From: Austropuccinia psidii
Taxonomy: Eukaryota; Basidiomycota; Pucciniomycetes; Pucciniales; Sphaerophragmiaceae
DNA length: 64,000 nucleotides
Assembly (NCBI GenBank): GCA_023105745.1
Contig: JALGQZ010000004.1
Location: forward strand, 38,950,437 to 39,014,436
Direction of reading: 5' to 3'
Within the stretch, counting starts at the first letter, position 1. The number at the start of each line of letters is the position of its first letter. Made by a program: the position numbers and the translations under genes. A model generated the notes under the pieces. That model was given only the letters and a program-made list of their open reading frames with translations. It had not been told where the DNA came from and made no database searches. Of the stretch, positions 22,190-34,780 are shown in pieces.

Positions 22190-23443
22190 TTTTCAATTGG
22201 GTGTTTTCCACCACAATAAGTGCATAAGCCTTCTTTAATCCTCCTCTCCTTTTCAGATACAATTAATTTATTGTCCTTATTGAGGAGAGCAGCATGGGGC
22301 TTATCCTTTGAAACTTAAAATTGCTCACCCTTCTTATTCTTCTTGTGGTAAGCTCTCTTTGATGATGAGTCTTAACAAAGTCTTTAGGCATTGGACTCAG
22401 TGACTGGAGGCTTCTTTTCTTGATTTCCACCCTTTTCCTTCTGCCTCTCATGTTACCTGGTATCTAATTACAAGGTGATGTCCATGAGTTCTTAAAGAGT
22501 ATCAAAATTACTATGGTGAGACAACAGCCAATCCAATAATCTTGAAGCCAATCCTCTTCTGTAAACATTAATATATGCCCTTTATCCCCAATATCCAATT
22601 CTTTACATTAAGCTTCTAAAATGAGCACAGTACAACAAAACATGACCACTTTCCCTCATCCTCAAATTTTTCAACTCTTGTTCAGCTTTCCTTACTTCAT
22701 TGGGATAACCAAACAGAGGAATAATTGGGTTTCAAATAACTGCCAATTATTGAGAAGATAGGAAGAATCTTCATTGGAAATATTTGAGAGGTAGGCTTCA
22801 ATCCATTTGCCAGCTCTACCAGTGAGAAATAAAGGTTAGTAAAGAACTTTCTTCCTGTCAGAGAAGAATTTTTTTCAGTCATTATGGAATATTAATTGAC
22901 AGGATTGGAAAAATCCTCTCAATTCATGGGCTTGAGTACCATCAAAAGAATCCAGTGCCGTCATTGATGTAGTATTGAATGCAGTGGCTTTGGAATTGTT
23001 TCTGGAAGAAACTGCTTGAGTGGGTTGCTCCATAATTTTGAGAAAATTTGGTTTAGCTTGAGAGACAAGAGGTTTATTAGAATGGGCTATATGTTCAGCT
23101 TCAAAAGCCTCAGGGACACCTGTCAAGTCAGCTTCCACTTAAGCTTCCTCAGACTACTCCCCCTCTTTATCTTAAGCTTCCCCAAATCTACTTCTATTCC
23201 CTGGAGAAATTCTTGGATAGCCACCCAACAATCCACAGAATGATCTTGATATTCTTGACTTCACATCTCCTCTTCTGGAGGGTGCTGCTCCTTCCATTAG
23301 TGGTCCTCTGTCCAAATTTTCACTCATTTGATGAACTGATGGTGTGCCATCAAGAGGAGCCCTTGCTGTAGGAGTGAGAACATCTTAATGTCTTTGGGAT
23401 CTTTTATTCTTGGATGGGGGGCTATTCTGAACTGGAATTATTA
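22190..23443 (-). pseudogene. Element C gag
   Basis: Reading from about 23443 the N-terminus is degenerate (PTARAPLDGT, NLDRGPLMEGAAPSRRG). The conserved capsid-like core follows (ALDSFDGTQAHELRGFFQSC, QLIFHND, then TGRAGKWIEAYLSNISNED in another frame). Near 22210-22260 lies a single zinc knuckle (CTYCGGKHPIEKCFK), after a basic segment (KERRIKEGL). Gag packages the RNA. At least four stops and several frameshifts break it. The leader 23444-24145 upstream is AT-rich with many ATCAAT words. Confidence 0.8.
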
Positions 23444-23479
23444 AATAATAAGAAAATTAACTTGATGGTACTTGAAAAT

Positions 23480-23900
23480 AAGGAACCAAAGCTTTTCAAA
23501 ATCAATAAAAACAAAATTCTTGATGAAACTTGAGGAATCAATAAACATTATTCAGGTGAAATCAAATTCAATTAATAAATCAATCAATTAAGTCAATGTC
23601 AAAAATCAAATCAAATAAAATATCAACAAAATATTGAAGAATTTGATAATGAAAAAATCAATCAATTTCATCAATATGAAATCAAGGTCTTGAGCAATCA
23701 ATCAGTCAAGCAATATCTTCAGGAATCAGCTCAATATCTTTATTAGTCAGATCAATCAATAATAAAAATCTATTCTTGAGTATCAATCAGTTATCTTGAG
23801 GAATTAAAATAAAGTAAATTAACCCAATCCAAACAGAATCTGAATTGCTGAATCAATAACCAATATTAATCTCAATCAATCAACCAATCAATAAAAATCC
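23480..23900. repeat. ATCAAT-rich low-complexity leader
   Basis: The leader between the C 5' LTR and gag has many loosely periodic AATCAATC and TCAATAA words without a strict unit. It has no coding capacity. Its position matches the untranslated leader of the element. Confidence 0.5.
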
Positions 23901-24145
23901 TGATAAGACCTCAATAAGAAAACACAAGAAAATTTGGATTTGATACATAATTGAGAATAAAATTGAGATGGTCAGCAATTATTAAGAAATGAGGAGAATC
24001 AATTTTTCTTTGAATAAAGTGAATGAGATGAAAACTGATGAGAGAGAAAAATCATAGAATCATAAAAGGGTCATAATTGAAGAATGAGAGAAATTAGTAT
24101 AAATGAATGAACAAAAAAGAAGAAATTATGAGTTAATTAATTTAA

Positions 24146-24871
24146 TGTCACAGGGGCTCTTCTAAGTGAAGAGGGCCTGGCACTTAATTATGGAGGGCTC
24201 AAGATATGGTAAAAAGGAATACACTCAAGAGTGTAATAAGATGAGATTACTAATAAAAGAAAAATGATAAAAGCAGAAACAAATAATAAGAGTAAGAAAT
24301 AAAAGAGCCAATTACAAACAAGCCCAAGTCCCCTGTTTCAACTTGTCAGAAGGAAAGAGAAGGGTTAATAAGGATATGGCCACCACAACTGATACGGTAC
24401 AGGCAAAGAAGAAATGCAAAGACTAACTTAAAGACAATAAATATAATACCCAAAAATAAGGGTAGGAATATTCATAAAATAAAAAATAAACTAAACTAAT
24501 TAACTGGTGAAAAATTCCTAGGGGGAGGAAAGAGGGGCTGGTATATGTGAGAATAACCAGTCCTGATCCAGACGGAGAATTTTCATGAGAGGAATTGATG
24601 ATTGAATTGAGTTTGACCAATACAGGTCCTGTATGGCTGTACAGGATCTGTACAAGAGGGTTGGTGGTATTGAGTGATCATACAGTTTCAGAATTGTGAA
24701 TCCAGCCTGTTCAAGAGTTGACAGGTTGTATTGGGGAACCAAGCTGTATGCATGTTTCAGAAAGGAATATTGCTGAAACTGATTACTGATACACACAATG
24801 GATTTTCTGTTTTGAGGTATTTGAGTGGGTGTAAGATTGAATGCCCTTACTCCTGAATAGTGGTTGTCACA
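24146..24871 (-). repeat. 5' LTR of element C (A-related)
   Basis: On the minus strand it starts TGTGACAACC at 24871 and ends AGCCCCTGTGACA at 24146, 726 bp. Its 3' half aligns with family A LTRs: CTCACATATACC, a TTTTTCACCAGTTAATTA block, GGTGGCCATATCCTTA and GCCAGGCCCTCTTC. It lacks the GGCC-rich 5' half of A and is about half as long. It is followed on the minus strand by the leader and gag. No matching 5-bp duplication is seen because the other end of the element is lost. Confidence 0.78.
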
Positions 24872-26060
24872 CACGTCCTCTTTATTTAGTATCAAGTTTG
24901 GGGTGAGGGGTGGGATGGTGGTGTTAAGGGAAGCTCTTTCTGTATCATTTTGGCCACAAAGTCTTCTTTCAGGCCTGTTAGTTTGTTGTGTATATAGTTG
25001 TTTGTTAGCTCCATGTGCTGGTTGGTGAAGCATGGTATGTTACAATATTGTTTAAGGAGGGCTATGGAAGTTTGTCTCATCATTTCTGTGCTTAGGCCAG
25101 TGGCTATGTGTTGCCACATGTTAAGGAGTTTGGTGATGGTTATTTTGCTTTTATTGATGTGCCATATGATTCTACCATGAAGAATTTGTGTAATCAAGCT
25201 GGTCAACACTAGTATTCTTGCCTCTTTTTTGCTTAGTCCAAATTTTAGCTGTATTATTCTGGTGAGCTGTGCAATTGTCCCATTGAAGTGTTGTTTGAGA
25301 TTCCTCAAGTGTTCTCCAAAGTTGAGGGTTAGTGTAAGGCCTATTCCCAGCCATTTCAATTTATCTTTGAAGTTTACTCTTTGGTCATCCACCTCTACTG
25401 GGGATACAGCAATTTTCCTTTTGGTGAAAAGCATTAAGTTAGTCATTTTTGGTCATAGATGCCTCCATGTCTTACTATCCAGTTTTGGGAGTGAGTGAGT
25501 GCTCTTTCTAAATCTTTTAGCCCTTTGTCAAGGAATGTTGTGTCTAGTAGGTGTGTCACATTGTCAACATATGCTACTGTTATTGAATGTTTGGAAGTGG
25601 TGGATGTCCTGGAAGGAGCAACTTGGAGCTGTATAGTAGGTAAAGAGCTACCAATAGAGGTGAGCCTTGTGGTAGGCCATTTGCAATGGAGAATTCTTAA
25701 GAGATTCATTGATCTAGGTGTAGTCTTGTAGCCCTTTTTGTAAGGAAGGAATCAATGATCAGGTATAGGTATGTGGGGCACTGTTTTTCTTTTAAGGAGT
25801 GGATCAGTCTGGTTTTGTATACCATGGGATATGCTGATTTTAAATCTAGGAATGCTCCCACCACTACTTTTTCCTCTTGCCATTTTTGGTGTATCCAGGT
25901 TGAAAGCATGGTGAGGGAATAATTGATACTCTTCCCTGATTTTCCACCTGCAGTGTATCCAGTGGGTAGGGATATATTTCTTGATGTAGATGCAGGCCCT
26001 TGGGCTATCATTTTGGTTGTTTGATGTCATTCAAGAAGTGTATCTGTGCCATTTTTGGTG
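24872..26060 (-). pseudogene. LINE ORF2 reverse transcriptase
   Basis: The RT is in three frames on the minus strand. It begins GYTAGGKSGKSINYSLTMLS with the palm aspartate in VVGAFLDLKSAYPMVYKTRL (about 25850). The catalytic box is degenerate: TVAYVDNVTHLL where a YADD-type box is expected (about 25570). The post-RT part follows (KLKWLGIGLTLTLNFGEHLR, IIQLKFGLSKKEARILVLTS). The RT copies element RNA at a nick in chromosomal DNA. Frameshifts near 25700, 25445 and 24900 and the changed active site make it dead. The clade is uncertain. Confidence 0.8.
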
Positions 26061-26378
26061 CTTGGGTGGTAACCAGTCATGAAGGTTTGTCTACGGTTCC
26101 TGTAAAAGTAAGGCCAAATTTGGGAGTTCTGTGTTTAAAACACTTAGGGTGAAGTCTTATCTATTGTGGCATTTAAGTGAGAAGAAGGATATTTTAATGG
26201 TAAATTGGTGATTATTTGATTTCTGTTGTCTGATAAAGTGGGTGTCATCAGTGTTTCTGTGGAATGTAGGTTTTGAATTGCCATGGCTTTGGGTGGTGGC
26301 TACAAGTTGTTGGATTTCTTGTTGTAAAATGGGGTGTTTCTGGATGAGGCAGGAGTGTTGGTAACTATCTTTGTATTT

Positions 26379-27605
26379 TTATGAAGTGCTGTTTTGCATT
26401 TTGTCACTTTTTATGCATGATACACATTTTTTGATGGATAGGATATAGGATGAAACTGAGAAAGTCTGGGTTAGGTGTTTTCCCCTGCATTTGATGCAGG
26501 TTGGGCCTTCTTTGAAGAGGTAGGCTTGGTGGCCTGTCTTGAGGCAGTTGAAGCACTGAATTGGTCCTGGGGTGTAGGGCATTTCTTGCATTAAGGTTCC
26601 ATGGAATACTAGGCCTCTTAGTAGGTTTTTTTGTTCTGTGGTTTTGTTGGTTAGCTTTATTAATACTTGACCATGGTATTTTCTTTCTGCCTTGGGGTGT
26701 CCTAGCCAGAACATGTGGAGGACTTTGTCTTTTTCTAATTTGTTCTGTCATAAAAATGTGTTTTTACAAATCTCATTTTCAAAGTCTAGAAAGGTAGGAA
26801 ATGAGTGCACTATCACTGGGTAGTTTGTGGGGGAAATTACAAAAACTGGGTCTTCCATGTGTGTACACATAGCTCTGTCATCTAGTAGCTATCTTGGTAA
26901 AGAGCCTGACATCCCCAGAGGTATATTTGATTATGGCTTTGATTTGGATTGGGTTTTTATCTTGCTTGGCATTGACTTACATTAGCGCTTGGCTCACTTT
27001 TCTGTAAGTTTCTTGTATTTTCTTTCCTTCAAAGGGTTTAGCTTCTCTTATTTTTTTTGGATAACAATGCTGAATTTTTTGAATTTTCTTTGTTCCACCA
27101 GGGGAAGAGGTTGAGCCATTTTTTTAGTACCAGGTTTGTCTGTCTGAGAGTGTTTGTAGCAGAAAAAACTGCTGAGAAATATGGAGGGTTGTTGTTAGTA
27201 TTATCTATTTTATTTGGGTTGGTGCTCAAATCTCTTTGTTTGTTAGTTGGTTGGTTTTTGAGATGGTCTAGTCTGTTTCGCATTGTTTTTATCATCTTGT
27301 CTGTCTCTTTCTGTTTTTCTGATAATGACTCACTTTTTTGAAAATTTTGTTTGTGAGTGTTGTCAGTTTGGTTGGGAGACTTTTTTGTGTTATTTTTTTC
27401 TCCAATTCATTCATTATTTTTAATATAAGTGTTGTTGCTTCATTTGTGGGTCTGTTGAGTTAAAAGAACCAGGGTCATCTTTGTAGATTTGTGGAGAGAT
27501 CATGTGATTTTTGTCATCTGCAGGGTCTGGAAGTGGGTTCATTAGTAATGGAAGCTGTGGAGGAGGAGGTTTTTGAAGAGCTGGGCTAGGGCTCATAAAT
27601 TGCAA
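26379..27605 (-). pseudogene. LINE ORF1 with zinc knuckle
   Basis: On the minus strand a proline-rich start (PSPALQKPPPPQLPLLMNPL) from about 27605 is followed by degenerate lysine/asparagine-rich sequence (27295-27038). A clearer part contains a CCHC-type knuckle (CFNCLKTGHQAYLFKEGPTC, then CIKCRGKH) at about 26560-26480. Such ORF1 proteins bind the element RNA. The plus-strand open frames here are antisense shadows. Confidence 0.68.
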
Positions 27606-28779
27606 TTTATATAGGATAGATACAAGAGTTTGTAGGAGGAGGGGGATTGGAGAGTGTTATAAAGAGGTTTGGATGGGAGTTTGTGGTTTTTTGGTTTTGA
27701 TTGTGTTGTGTGGAAGGTGGTGAGGTAGTGGTTGTAGCTGGGAAACCCTTAATATACTAACTACTTTCCTGTATGGTATAAAAAATACATTGAATCGTAT
27801 AGCAGATATCAGTTAGGTTCTGTGCCGCCTTTTTTCTGCATACATGTACACACTACACAGTAAGAAAGCACTTCTGTTTGTGGAATGCGGGGACTACAGA
27901 GCATACTTGACATAGATATCTTGATTTCAGAAGCTAAAAAGGTGGTCTTAAGCTGTAGTATCTAAGCACAAACAATTTTTTATAGCATTCTTATTTTTTT
28001 ATTAGTAGTAGGTCTTAGAAAAGAGCAATTTGTTGAAAGTAAAGCAATAAAAAAGTAAAAATTAATTCAAATAATCTAACAAAATCTAGAAAAATCTGAA
28101 TGGAGATGGCTTTAAAACATTTGAGCATAAGTTTCCATAGGTTTCCTGGGGTTAAACAACAGAGGAAAGTTGCCAAATTGATTTTCACAATGAGCCCTCC
28201 TTTGGCTTGAGGCTCATCTATGTATTATTCATGAAGAATAGCTGAATAGTGCGTTTGGCTATGAGAAAATTGGTGATTTTGGTGCTATTGGTTAAACACA
28301 ATTTTCAATCAATGGTATTGCACTTTGAATGCAGAAATCCAGAGAATGGAGGCTGAGGAATTGGGTATCTATGCAAGGAAATATCTTATGCCAATGATTT
28401 TCAATTGTCAAACAGTACATTGAGATTATTTTTAATTCACCAATGTGAATTTTGAATTATTACAGTCACCATTATTCATTTTAAATGTAGTGTAACGACA
28501 TCCAGTAAAGTACTTACCTTGTACTGTATGAGGATCCTGACTTTTTTGTGTAACAAGGAAATGCACCATGATGTTGAATTCAAGGGCTTTTTTTGTGGCT
28601 GTAAAGTGTATTTAAACCAAATATTACTGATTCAAAAATAATTGAAAAGTCCACACCTTCCAATACCCTCACTTTTTTTCATGAGAACACAAATTTGCAC
28701 AATTGTTTGTTGCTGTACATTCAATTTTACGTATACTTTTTCTCCACATAACTACATTCATAAAGCTTTTACTTTTAAT
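27606..28779. other. Unassigned AT-rich stretch
   Basis: No gene is supported in this 1.2 kb between the LINE 5' end and the broken end of element F. A plus-strand open frame of 81 codons at 28642-28887 overlaps the decayed RNase H side of F and lacks recognisable motifs. 27606-27750 is G-rich (GGAGGAGGGGG) and may be LINE 5' untranslated sequence. Confidence 0.5.
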
Positions 28780-30330
28780 TACACAACACTTTTCTTGAGC
28801 ACACACCTGATTTATCTTTTAATATGCCTAAATCCTTTCTTGTGTCATTTCAAAGAAAGTTTGTGGATCACAAATTTTGTACAATGATCTGGAGTAGATT
28901 GCAAAATCTTTGAGGTTTTCCTATAATAGCTAGAAACCCTTAAGAAATAAGTCATTTATTTTGTGTTATGGGGCATTAATTTCAGTAAAACTGCAGCCAC
29001 TTTGTTTTTATCAACACCAAGGCTTAGTCCTGAAACTACATGTCCCAGAGCTTTTGCCCCATGAAACCCAAAATTACATTTCTTAAGAAATATTTTCATG
29101 TTCACTGGAAGAACTCTCTTAAGAAGTAATGAAAGTCTCTCTAAATGAAGTTTCCAGGCTTCTGGACAAATTTTAATTACATCAATATATATGATTAACA
29201 ATCCCTCTGATAATTCATGTGATAAAATGGTATTCATCACTCTTTAATAATTAGAGAGTGCCTTTTTAATTCCAAAAGGCATCCTCAAGTATTCAGAAAT
29301 ACCACAACAAGAAATTATTCTCAATAATTTCCTAGCATGGGTGTCAAAAAGGTCTGATGGGAAAACTTTAAGTTCATCCATAGAAGTGATGAATATTGCT
29401 TTGGAGAATTGAGTAAAAGTCTCATTGATTCTAGTAATTGCATACCTGTCTTGAATTGTATAGGTATATAATACTCTAGAATCACCAGCCATCCTTGAAT
29501 TATCCTTATGTCAAGTAGTTATCCTCATTATGTCCAAGTTTTCTGATAACTCCCAGTTTCAATAGTCCATTAATATGAGACTCTACTGCTTCTATCGCTC
29601 TAAGGCTATCTGGGTAATCTGGTCTTCTTAATAGTTGATGATAAGGTCTTTATGAATCAAGAATAATTTCCACTTCATCACCTTAATAGCCCCTAGTGGT
29701 TTATTATCAGAAGCAAAGGCTTCTGTTGAAATATAACTTCAATAAGGCCTTCTGTCATTTCTGATGTCAATTCAGAACTAATTACTTCTTCAATTAATTG
29801 ATCAGTCCCAAATTTATCCTCATTGACATTTTTTACTTTTCTTATGACATCTCTTTCTTTCTTTTCTAGAGGAAAAACAATTTGTATTTTCTTTTCCCCT
29901 ATTGTAGAGTATCTCTCTTTATGATTATTGATATCCATACCATAGATATTAAGATAATCATTTCCAAGTATGAAATGCTGTGAGATACAACTTTTCATAA
30001 AAACAAATTCAGATTTTAGTCTAATACTTTCAGAAGGGTGAGTAAATATTATTTCTTCCTCAAGAATTCCAAAAGGGTGCATATCTTGGCTAGAACTACT
30101 GAATTTTATACCTTCAATTGGCATTAATTTCTCATGCCTATTAGTATAGATTTTATCAAGATAAATTTTACCAACACAAGTTCAGAAAGAACCTGATTCA
30201 ATATTTATCTTTAATTATTTGTCTTTTATTACAATATTAGTGATACAAAATGATCCAGCTGTATAAACTTTAACTCTGGAAGGTTTTGTTTTCTGCATCT
30301 TGTCATCTTGCACCTCTATGAGATCCATAC
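28780..30330 (-). pseudogene. Element F protease and reverse transcriptase
   Basis: The protease part is decayed: the active-site region reads NIESGSF, then a stop, then TCVGKIYLDK (about 30180), where DSGA is expected. The clearer part is MPIEGIKFSSSSQDMHPFG and FILGNDYLNIYGMDIN (30124-29693). RT follows: DARKLLRIISCCGISEYLRM by context near 29340, then LLIIYIDVIKICPEAW in place of a YIDD box (about 29180). The thumb ends GHVVSGLSLGVDKNKVAAVL. A trace of the RT-RNase H connection (SSYYRKTSK) extends to about 28800. Frameshifts and stops make it dead. Confidence 0.82.
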
Positions 30331-30439
30331 ATTCATCACTATACTGTGGCAAGTGAGTATGCAACTTTTTGATTTCAAAGGACACATTTATGCTTTCTAT
30401 ACTAAGATCATCTTGTAACTATTTTTCTTCAGAGAGTTC

Positions 30440-32177
30440 AGAATCACTTTCTTGTGCAGTAACTTCATTTTTTTCAATGGTGTTTTGAGTTTTTTCAAGT
30501 TCTATATTATTAATTATTGTTTTCTTAGGACAGTTATTAGCCAAATTAGAGATACTTCCACATTTATTACATTTCAAAGGAACTCTTTATTGTGGTTTAT
30601 TTGGTCTTTCTCTAGAAATTGGTTTTCAACTGGTCTTATTGTATATTGGGGGTTTATACCAAGACCAATTTTTATTCTAGTAGTGATGTATTGCATGGAA
30701 TTGATATAATATTATGTAGAGAAAGGCTAAATACATCTTCCTCTTATAGCATGCTCTATGCCACCACCAAACTTTCTTAATATAATTTTATGTACCATTT
30801 TTTAAGACATGTCAGGATGGAGAGAAGTTAATCTGTCCTTCTGCTTCAGAAACCAGGACACGCGTCTGTCCCTCTCAAAATTATAAATGTTTTTTTTAAA
30901 AGAATTTTCCATTTTAAATCTCCAGGAGTTATTAGCCCATTTGGAAATTATTTGTTCTTTACACCAAGGCCAGAAGTGTTTACCATGTTCTGGTCTCATT
31001 ATATAATACAATTTCTTGGCTTATTTGGTAAAGAATGAGTGTATTCTGGAGCTTATTTATTCATCTGGTATGTTCAAGTATTCAATAAAAATATCAATTG
31101 TTTTCATAAATTCCATAGGATTATATTCTCCTTCACCACTGAAGGTAGGAAATTTCTCCAATCTTGTAATGTATTTTAAATTGAAGGAAGTTTATACCTC
31201 TGCATTAATTTAAATTATATGATGATGTAAATCATTAGTATTCAAATTCAACACATTCCTGTCTAAAACTGGTGTTTACTGCTCTGGTAACTCAGTTACA
31301 AATGAAATAATGTTTATAATTTATTGAATATATACTTTCAATTCAAGTGTTGCTTTATCACCTTTTTCCAATTGCTCCACAAAAAGAGCTGCATTGTGAC
31401 AAGTTGAATTTTCCAAGTTTTGAACTTGTATTCTTAATTATTTTGATTGTTTGGTAATAAAAGAAATATAATTATCATCTGACAGATTAAGAAATTTAAC
31501 TTTTGATTCTATCATTCCACAAATATGCATCAAAGACAATATATCCTTTACTAACATCTTCCAGACCAATAATGGCCTTGTGTGATTCTTTCACTTGTAA
31601 GATTTTTCTTCCCAAATTCTGTTGGATATACTCAAGATTGTTAAGCTTTGTTGAAATTCCTCTATTAAAAGCTTCAAAGTAAGATATAATACTTTGAAAA
31701 TATGTTTCTTTGAGAAAGATTTATTCATTATGTACTCTTCCTTGTTTTTGAATTCCATCAGATTTCTTGCCTTATTTAACACATTGTCCATGGCTGTACT
31801 TTCTTTCTTTGTAATTCTGTAATTCTAAGGGTAAATTTTGTTCCATTTGGACTTTCCCTTCTGCATTTACTTCTTATTTCCCTTCTTATTGGCTTTTGGG
31901 GCTTGCTTGTCTTTTTTTTGGCACTTGTGGAGGCTTGAGGAGCTTCCACAGGGGCTTTCTCCTTCTTTTGGGAAAACTCCTTCTTCTGATCCTTGGATAA
32001 AATTCTTTGGGTTTTCAACAAATCTTTATCTTTTAAAAATTTTGTTTGTGACAAATTGGTGTCCAACCTTTCAGAAGCTCTTGTTTCTTTTCTTGAACCA
32101 AGAATATTTTTACTTGACAGTAGGAGTTCTTTATCCCTATCCACAGGCGGGGAAGAATTTCCCAATCCTTTTGCTTT
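30440..32177 (-). pseudogene. Element F gag, main part
   Basis: From the solo LTR junction at 32177 this reads a polar lysine-rich region (KTQRILSKDQKKEFSQKKEK, EAPQASTSAKKKTSKPQKPI). A helical segment follows (MDNVLNKARNLMEFKNKEEY). The capsid-like core is LEKFPTFSGEGEYNPMEFMK and RPEHGKHFWPWCKEQIISKW. A CCHC knuckle (CNKCGSISNLANNCPK, about 30528-30576) and an acidic tail (TAQESDSELSEEK) complete it. The frame breaks many times. The GEGEYNPMEF motif corresponds to GTGEYDHMEL of family B gag, showing common origin. Confidence 0.8.
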
Positions 32178-34300
32178 TGTAAGGTTTTTCAATGGAACTC
32201 TTGATAATAGTAGCAAATATCAAGAGCACTTTGACTGCCCTTAGGATAAAATATAATATGATTAAATATTATAGCCACAAATTAACATAGTTATTAAAAT
32301 ACAAATATAAAAAACATTAATTATTATCAGATAATCTAATAATGAAAAAATCTTAAGAATTATAATTAATTATAATTATTCTATTATTATTTTAGTCACT
32401 GAAAGATATAATATTAAGAGATATAAAGGCTCTTAATGAGACAGTTATATTTGAAAAATGATAGGATTTATACACATATAAGTGATATGAATACTACTTT
32501 TAAGACAAATATCACACACAATGTGCAGAGATAAATCATATATAGAAATTCTATTGAAAAAAACTAGTACTAGATAAAAAAGATATAGAAATTCAGAGAA
32601 AGCTTACTTATAATATTTATTTAATTCAATAATTCAAACAGAAATAGTTATAGTATTTAATAGTTTTTATAAGTTAAAACACACCAAAAATTGATATTTT
32701 GAAATATAAAAACAACTTTTTTATGATAAAATAAGATTTAAGAGTTTCTAGAGGAGTTTGTGGATTTTAAAGGATATTTAAGACAATAATTTTGTAAAAT
32801 AAAATGTATTATCAGTGATTACAACAATAATCTGAATCATATTATTTCAATTCTTTCATTTATAATTTATAAATAATAAAAGAATTAAGAATTAATTTTA
32901 ATGATAAGATTTCATATTTCATAAACCTTTTCCTGCTTAAATGTGTAATATGACTGAATGATTATGATTATTATGATGGACAAAAACAGTTATTTAAGGG
33001 ATATTTTCATTCCTTCAGAGAAGCTTTCATGATTCATAATAGATATAGAGGGAGTGCTCAGGTCAAAGCCAAACAATTTGCTTCAAAATAAGGTTTTTAG
33101 CTTAAAGTAACTTATTCTTCATTCCAATTTAAAGCTACCAGTGTTCTTCTTAGCTCCAAGTAGCTTTGATCCTCTTTTTGGTGAATTATTTGGAGTTTAT
33201 TCATACTTAAGCTCAGCAAATTAAAAACTTAAAGATAAAGTTTCAAGTGAATATCTCTTAAACTGTATTTTTAATTAATTTTCTTAAGGAAAAATTAAAA
33301 AGTTAATTTCAAGGATAATTACCAATTAACCCTTTTTAAAAAAGATACATAAAGTTTAATTGGTACACAGATAACATTGGACTTTAAGCTTTGTGAAAAT
33401 TTTCAAGAAAATACATTAAGAATTGGATTTTGATTAAATTTCTGAAGTTATTGCTATTTTTCCAAGTAAAATAGCAATACACACCAAACCTTAATGTTTG
33501 ATAAGGTCTTAAAACTTATAAATTTGAATTTTAAGCTTATTTAAGCTTTGAAAATTCTTAAAACCTTGATTAAAAGTCTGCATATGGGTATTTACCCTTT
33601 GGAAGCTTGTAATTCGTGTGCAAGTTGAGATAAAACCAGTTTAAACTTTAATGTTCAATCAAACTTTAATCTTCAAGCTTAAAAAGGGTGAAAATTGTCT
33701 AAGGCAGGTGGAAAACCTTAATTTAGTCCTTATAGATCCCAAAGTTTGGGTACCCTGGCTCTATTTGGCTTTTTTCTTTTTTCACACCTTTCTACATGTA
33801 TTTTGCCCTTTTATTTATTTAAAGACATACTATGGCCTTAAATCAATTTCAATTGAGCCCACACAGTATTTACATCCTGTACAGAAAATCCTTAGCCAAT
33901 TCAGTAAATATTCATAACACCTCAAATTTAACTAAATTTTTGTTAAGCTTGCATAAATCTTATGCAACTTTAAATTCAAGCTTATTTAAGCTTAAATTTA
34001 ACAATTTTGAAAAAATGTTAACAATTGTGCAATTTTACTGTGAGATTCTTCAGAATTCCAATAAAATAAGAAATATCCATTTTGGGGTATAACACCTTAT
34101 GGGTCTACCCTAGGATATTTTTGGTGTAGAATCCAAAAATGACATAATGTTTATATCATTTTTTATCAAAAATGAAGCTTAACTTATTTTTGTTATTTTA
34201 TATTTAAATCCACTTGATAAATCTTTTTAAGACTAAATCAACTGTAGAAAAAGCTATTTGTGGCCTTATGGGTATGTCATACATATATCACAGGCTCACA
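32178..34300 (-). mobile_element. Solo LTR F2 (family F) in element F gag
   Basis: 2123 bp. On the minus strand it starts TGTGAGCCTGTGATATATG at 34300 and ends AACCTTACA at 32178. A perfect 5-bp duplication flanks it (GCTTT at 32173-32177 and 34301-34305). It shares internal blocks with the 5' LTR of F at 35268-36737, such as GGAACTCTTGATAATA, TTATAGCCACAAA and TGCATATGGG. With F3 it shares GAGCCAGGGTACCCA and CCTAGG-TGTAGAATCC. It is very AT-rich and has no genes. Confidence 0.88.
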
Positions 34301-34780
34301 GCTTTGCTTCCATAATCCAGTTACTGTACTGAGACTGGTATATATCTACTGCTTCTGCCTGGAAGCTTTCAAGATATTACAACAGGAATAGTATTTATGT
34401 CAGATTCTGGACTTGCAAGAATAGTTTTAAAGGTGCTGGATAGCCATTGAGAGCTGGTGGAATTTCTGACATCCTCCAGATGTGCCTAACCTCTGGGCTG
34501 ATTTTCTTGTCTTTTGTATTTAAGACTTGAATTTCCATGCCCAGATCCATCTGATTTGATGAGGTAGTTGTTTCCACTTCTAGTAGGAATCATTTCATGT
34601 CAATTTAAATGAAAATTGATTAGAAAATTGATGAAACTTACCTGTTGGTCCTCCAAAGGGTTTTTTTGTAAGTAATTCTGTGGTCCTTGAGCCAATTTCA
34701 ATTTCAACACTTGACTGTGAAATTTTAGAGTCAGGAGAACCTTCTCTGGTAGATGACACTAGAATAAAAGTGTAAGTTAT
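34301..34780 (-). pseudogene. Element F gag, N-terminal part
   Basis: The portion of gag upstream of the F2 insertion. It contains SSNQMDLGMEIQVLNTKDKK and VRHIWRMSEIPPALNGYPAP (34577-34395), and further upstream SSTREGSPDSKISQSSVE (about 34760-34690). Between these lies a possible intron, GTAAGT to CTAG (about 34652-34590), or a frame break. The sequence then degrades up to the F2 junction. Confidence 0.55.

Larger units (their letters stand above)
17950..24871 (-). mobile_element. Ty3/gypsy chromodomain element C
   Basis: Reading on the minus strand: 5' LTR (24871-24146), an AT-rich leader (24145-23444), gag (to about 22190), protease, RT, RNase H, integrase and chromodomain (ending 18443), then a 3' tail with the duplicated module also found in A1. 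No 3' LTR follows. The element appears cut near 17950, where the multicopy gene's flank begins; the exact boundary is uncertain. Its 5' LTR abuts non-LTR retrotransposon sequence at 24872. Confidence 0.8.
24872..27605 (-). mobile_element. Non-LTR (LINE) retrotransposon remnant
   Basis: A minus-strand element with an ORF1-like part carrying a CCHC knuckle (about 27605-26379) and an RT part (26060-24872). About 320 bp (26061-26378) lie between them, too short for a full endonuclease domain, so that part is deleted or unrecognisable. The 3' end is cut by the LTR of element C at 24871. No poly-A tail or target duplication is visible. Confidence 0.78.

Noticed and set aside
24998..27341. Plus-strand open frames as hydrophobic small proteins
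   Set aside because: They are antisense to LINE ORF1 and ORF2, whose motifs are on the minus strand.
30430..30709. Plus-strand 85-codon frame in the element F region
   Set aside because: It is antisense to the F gag zinc knuckle and has no motif of its own.
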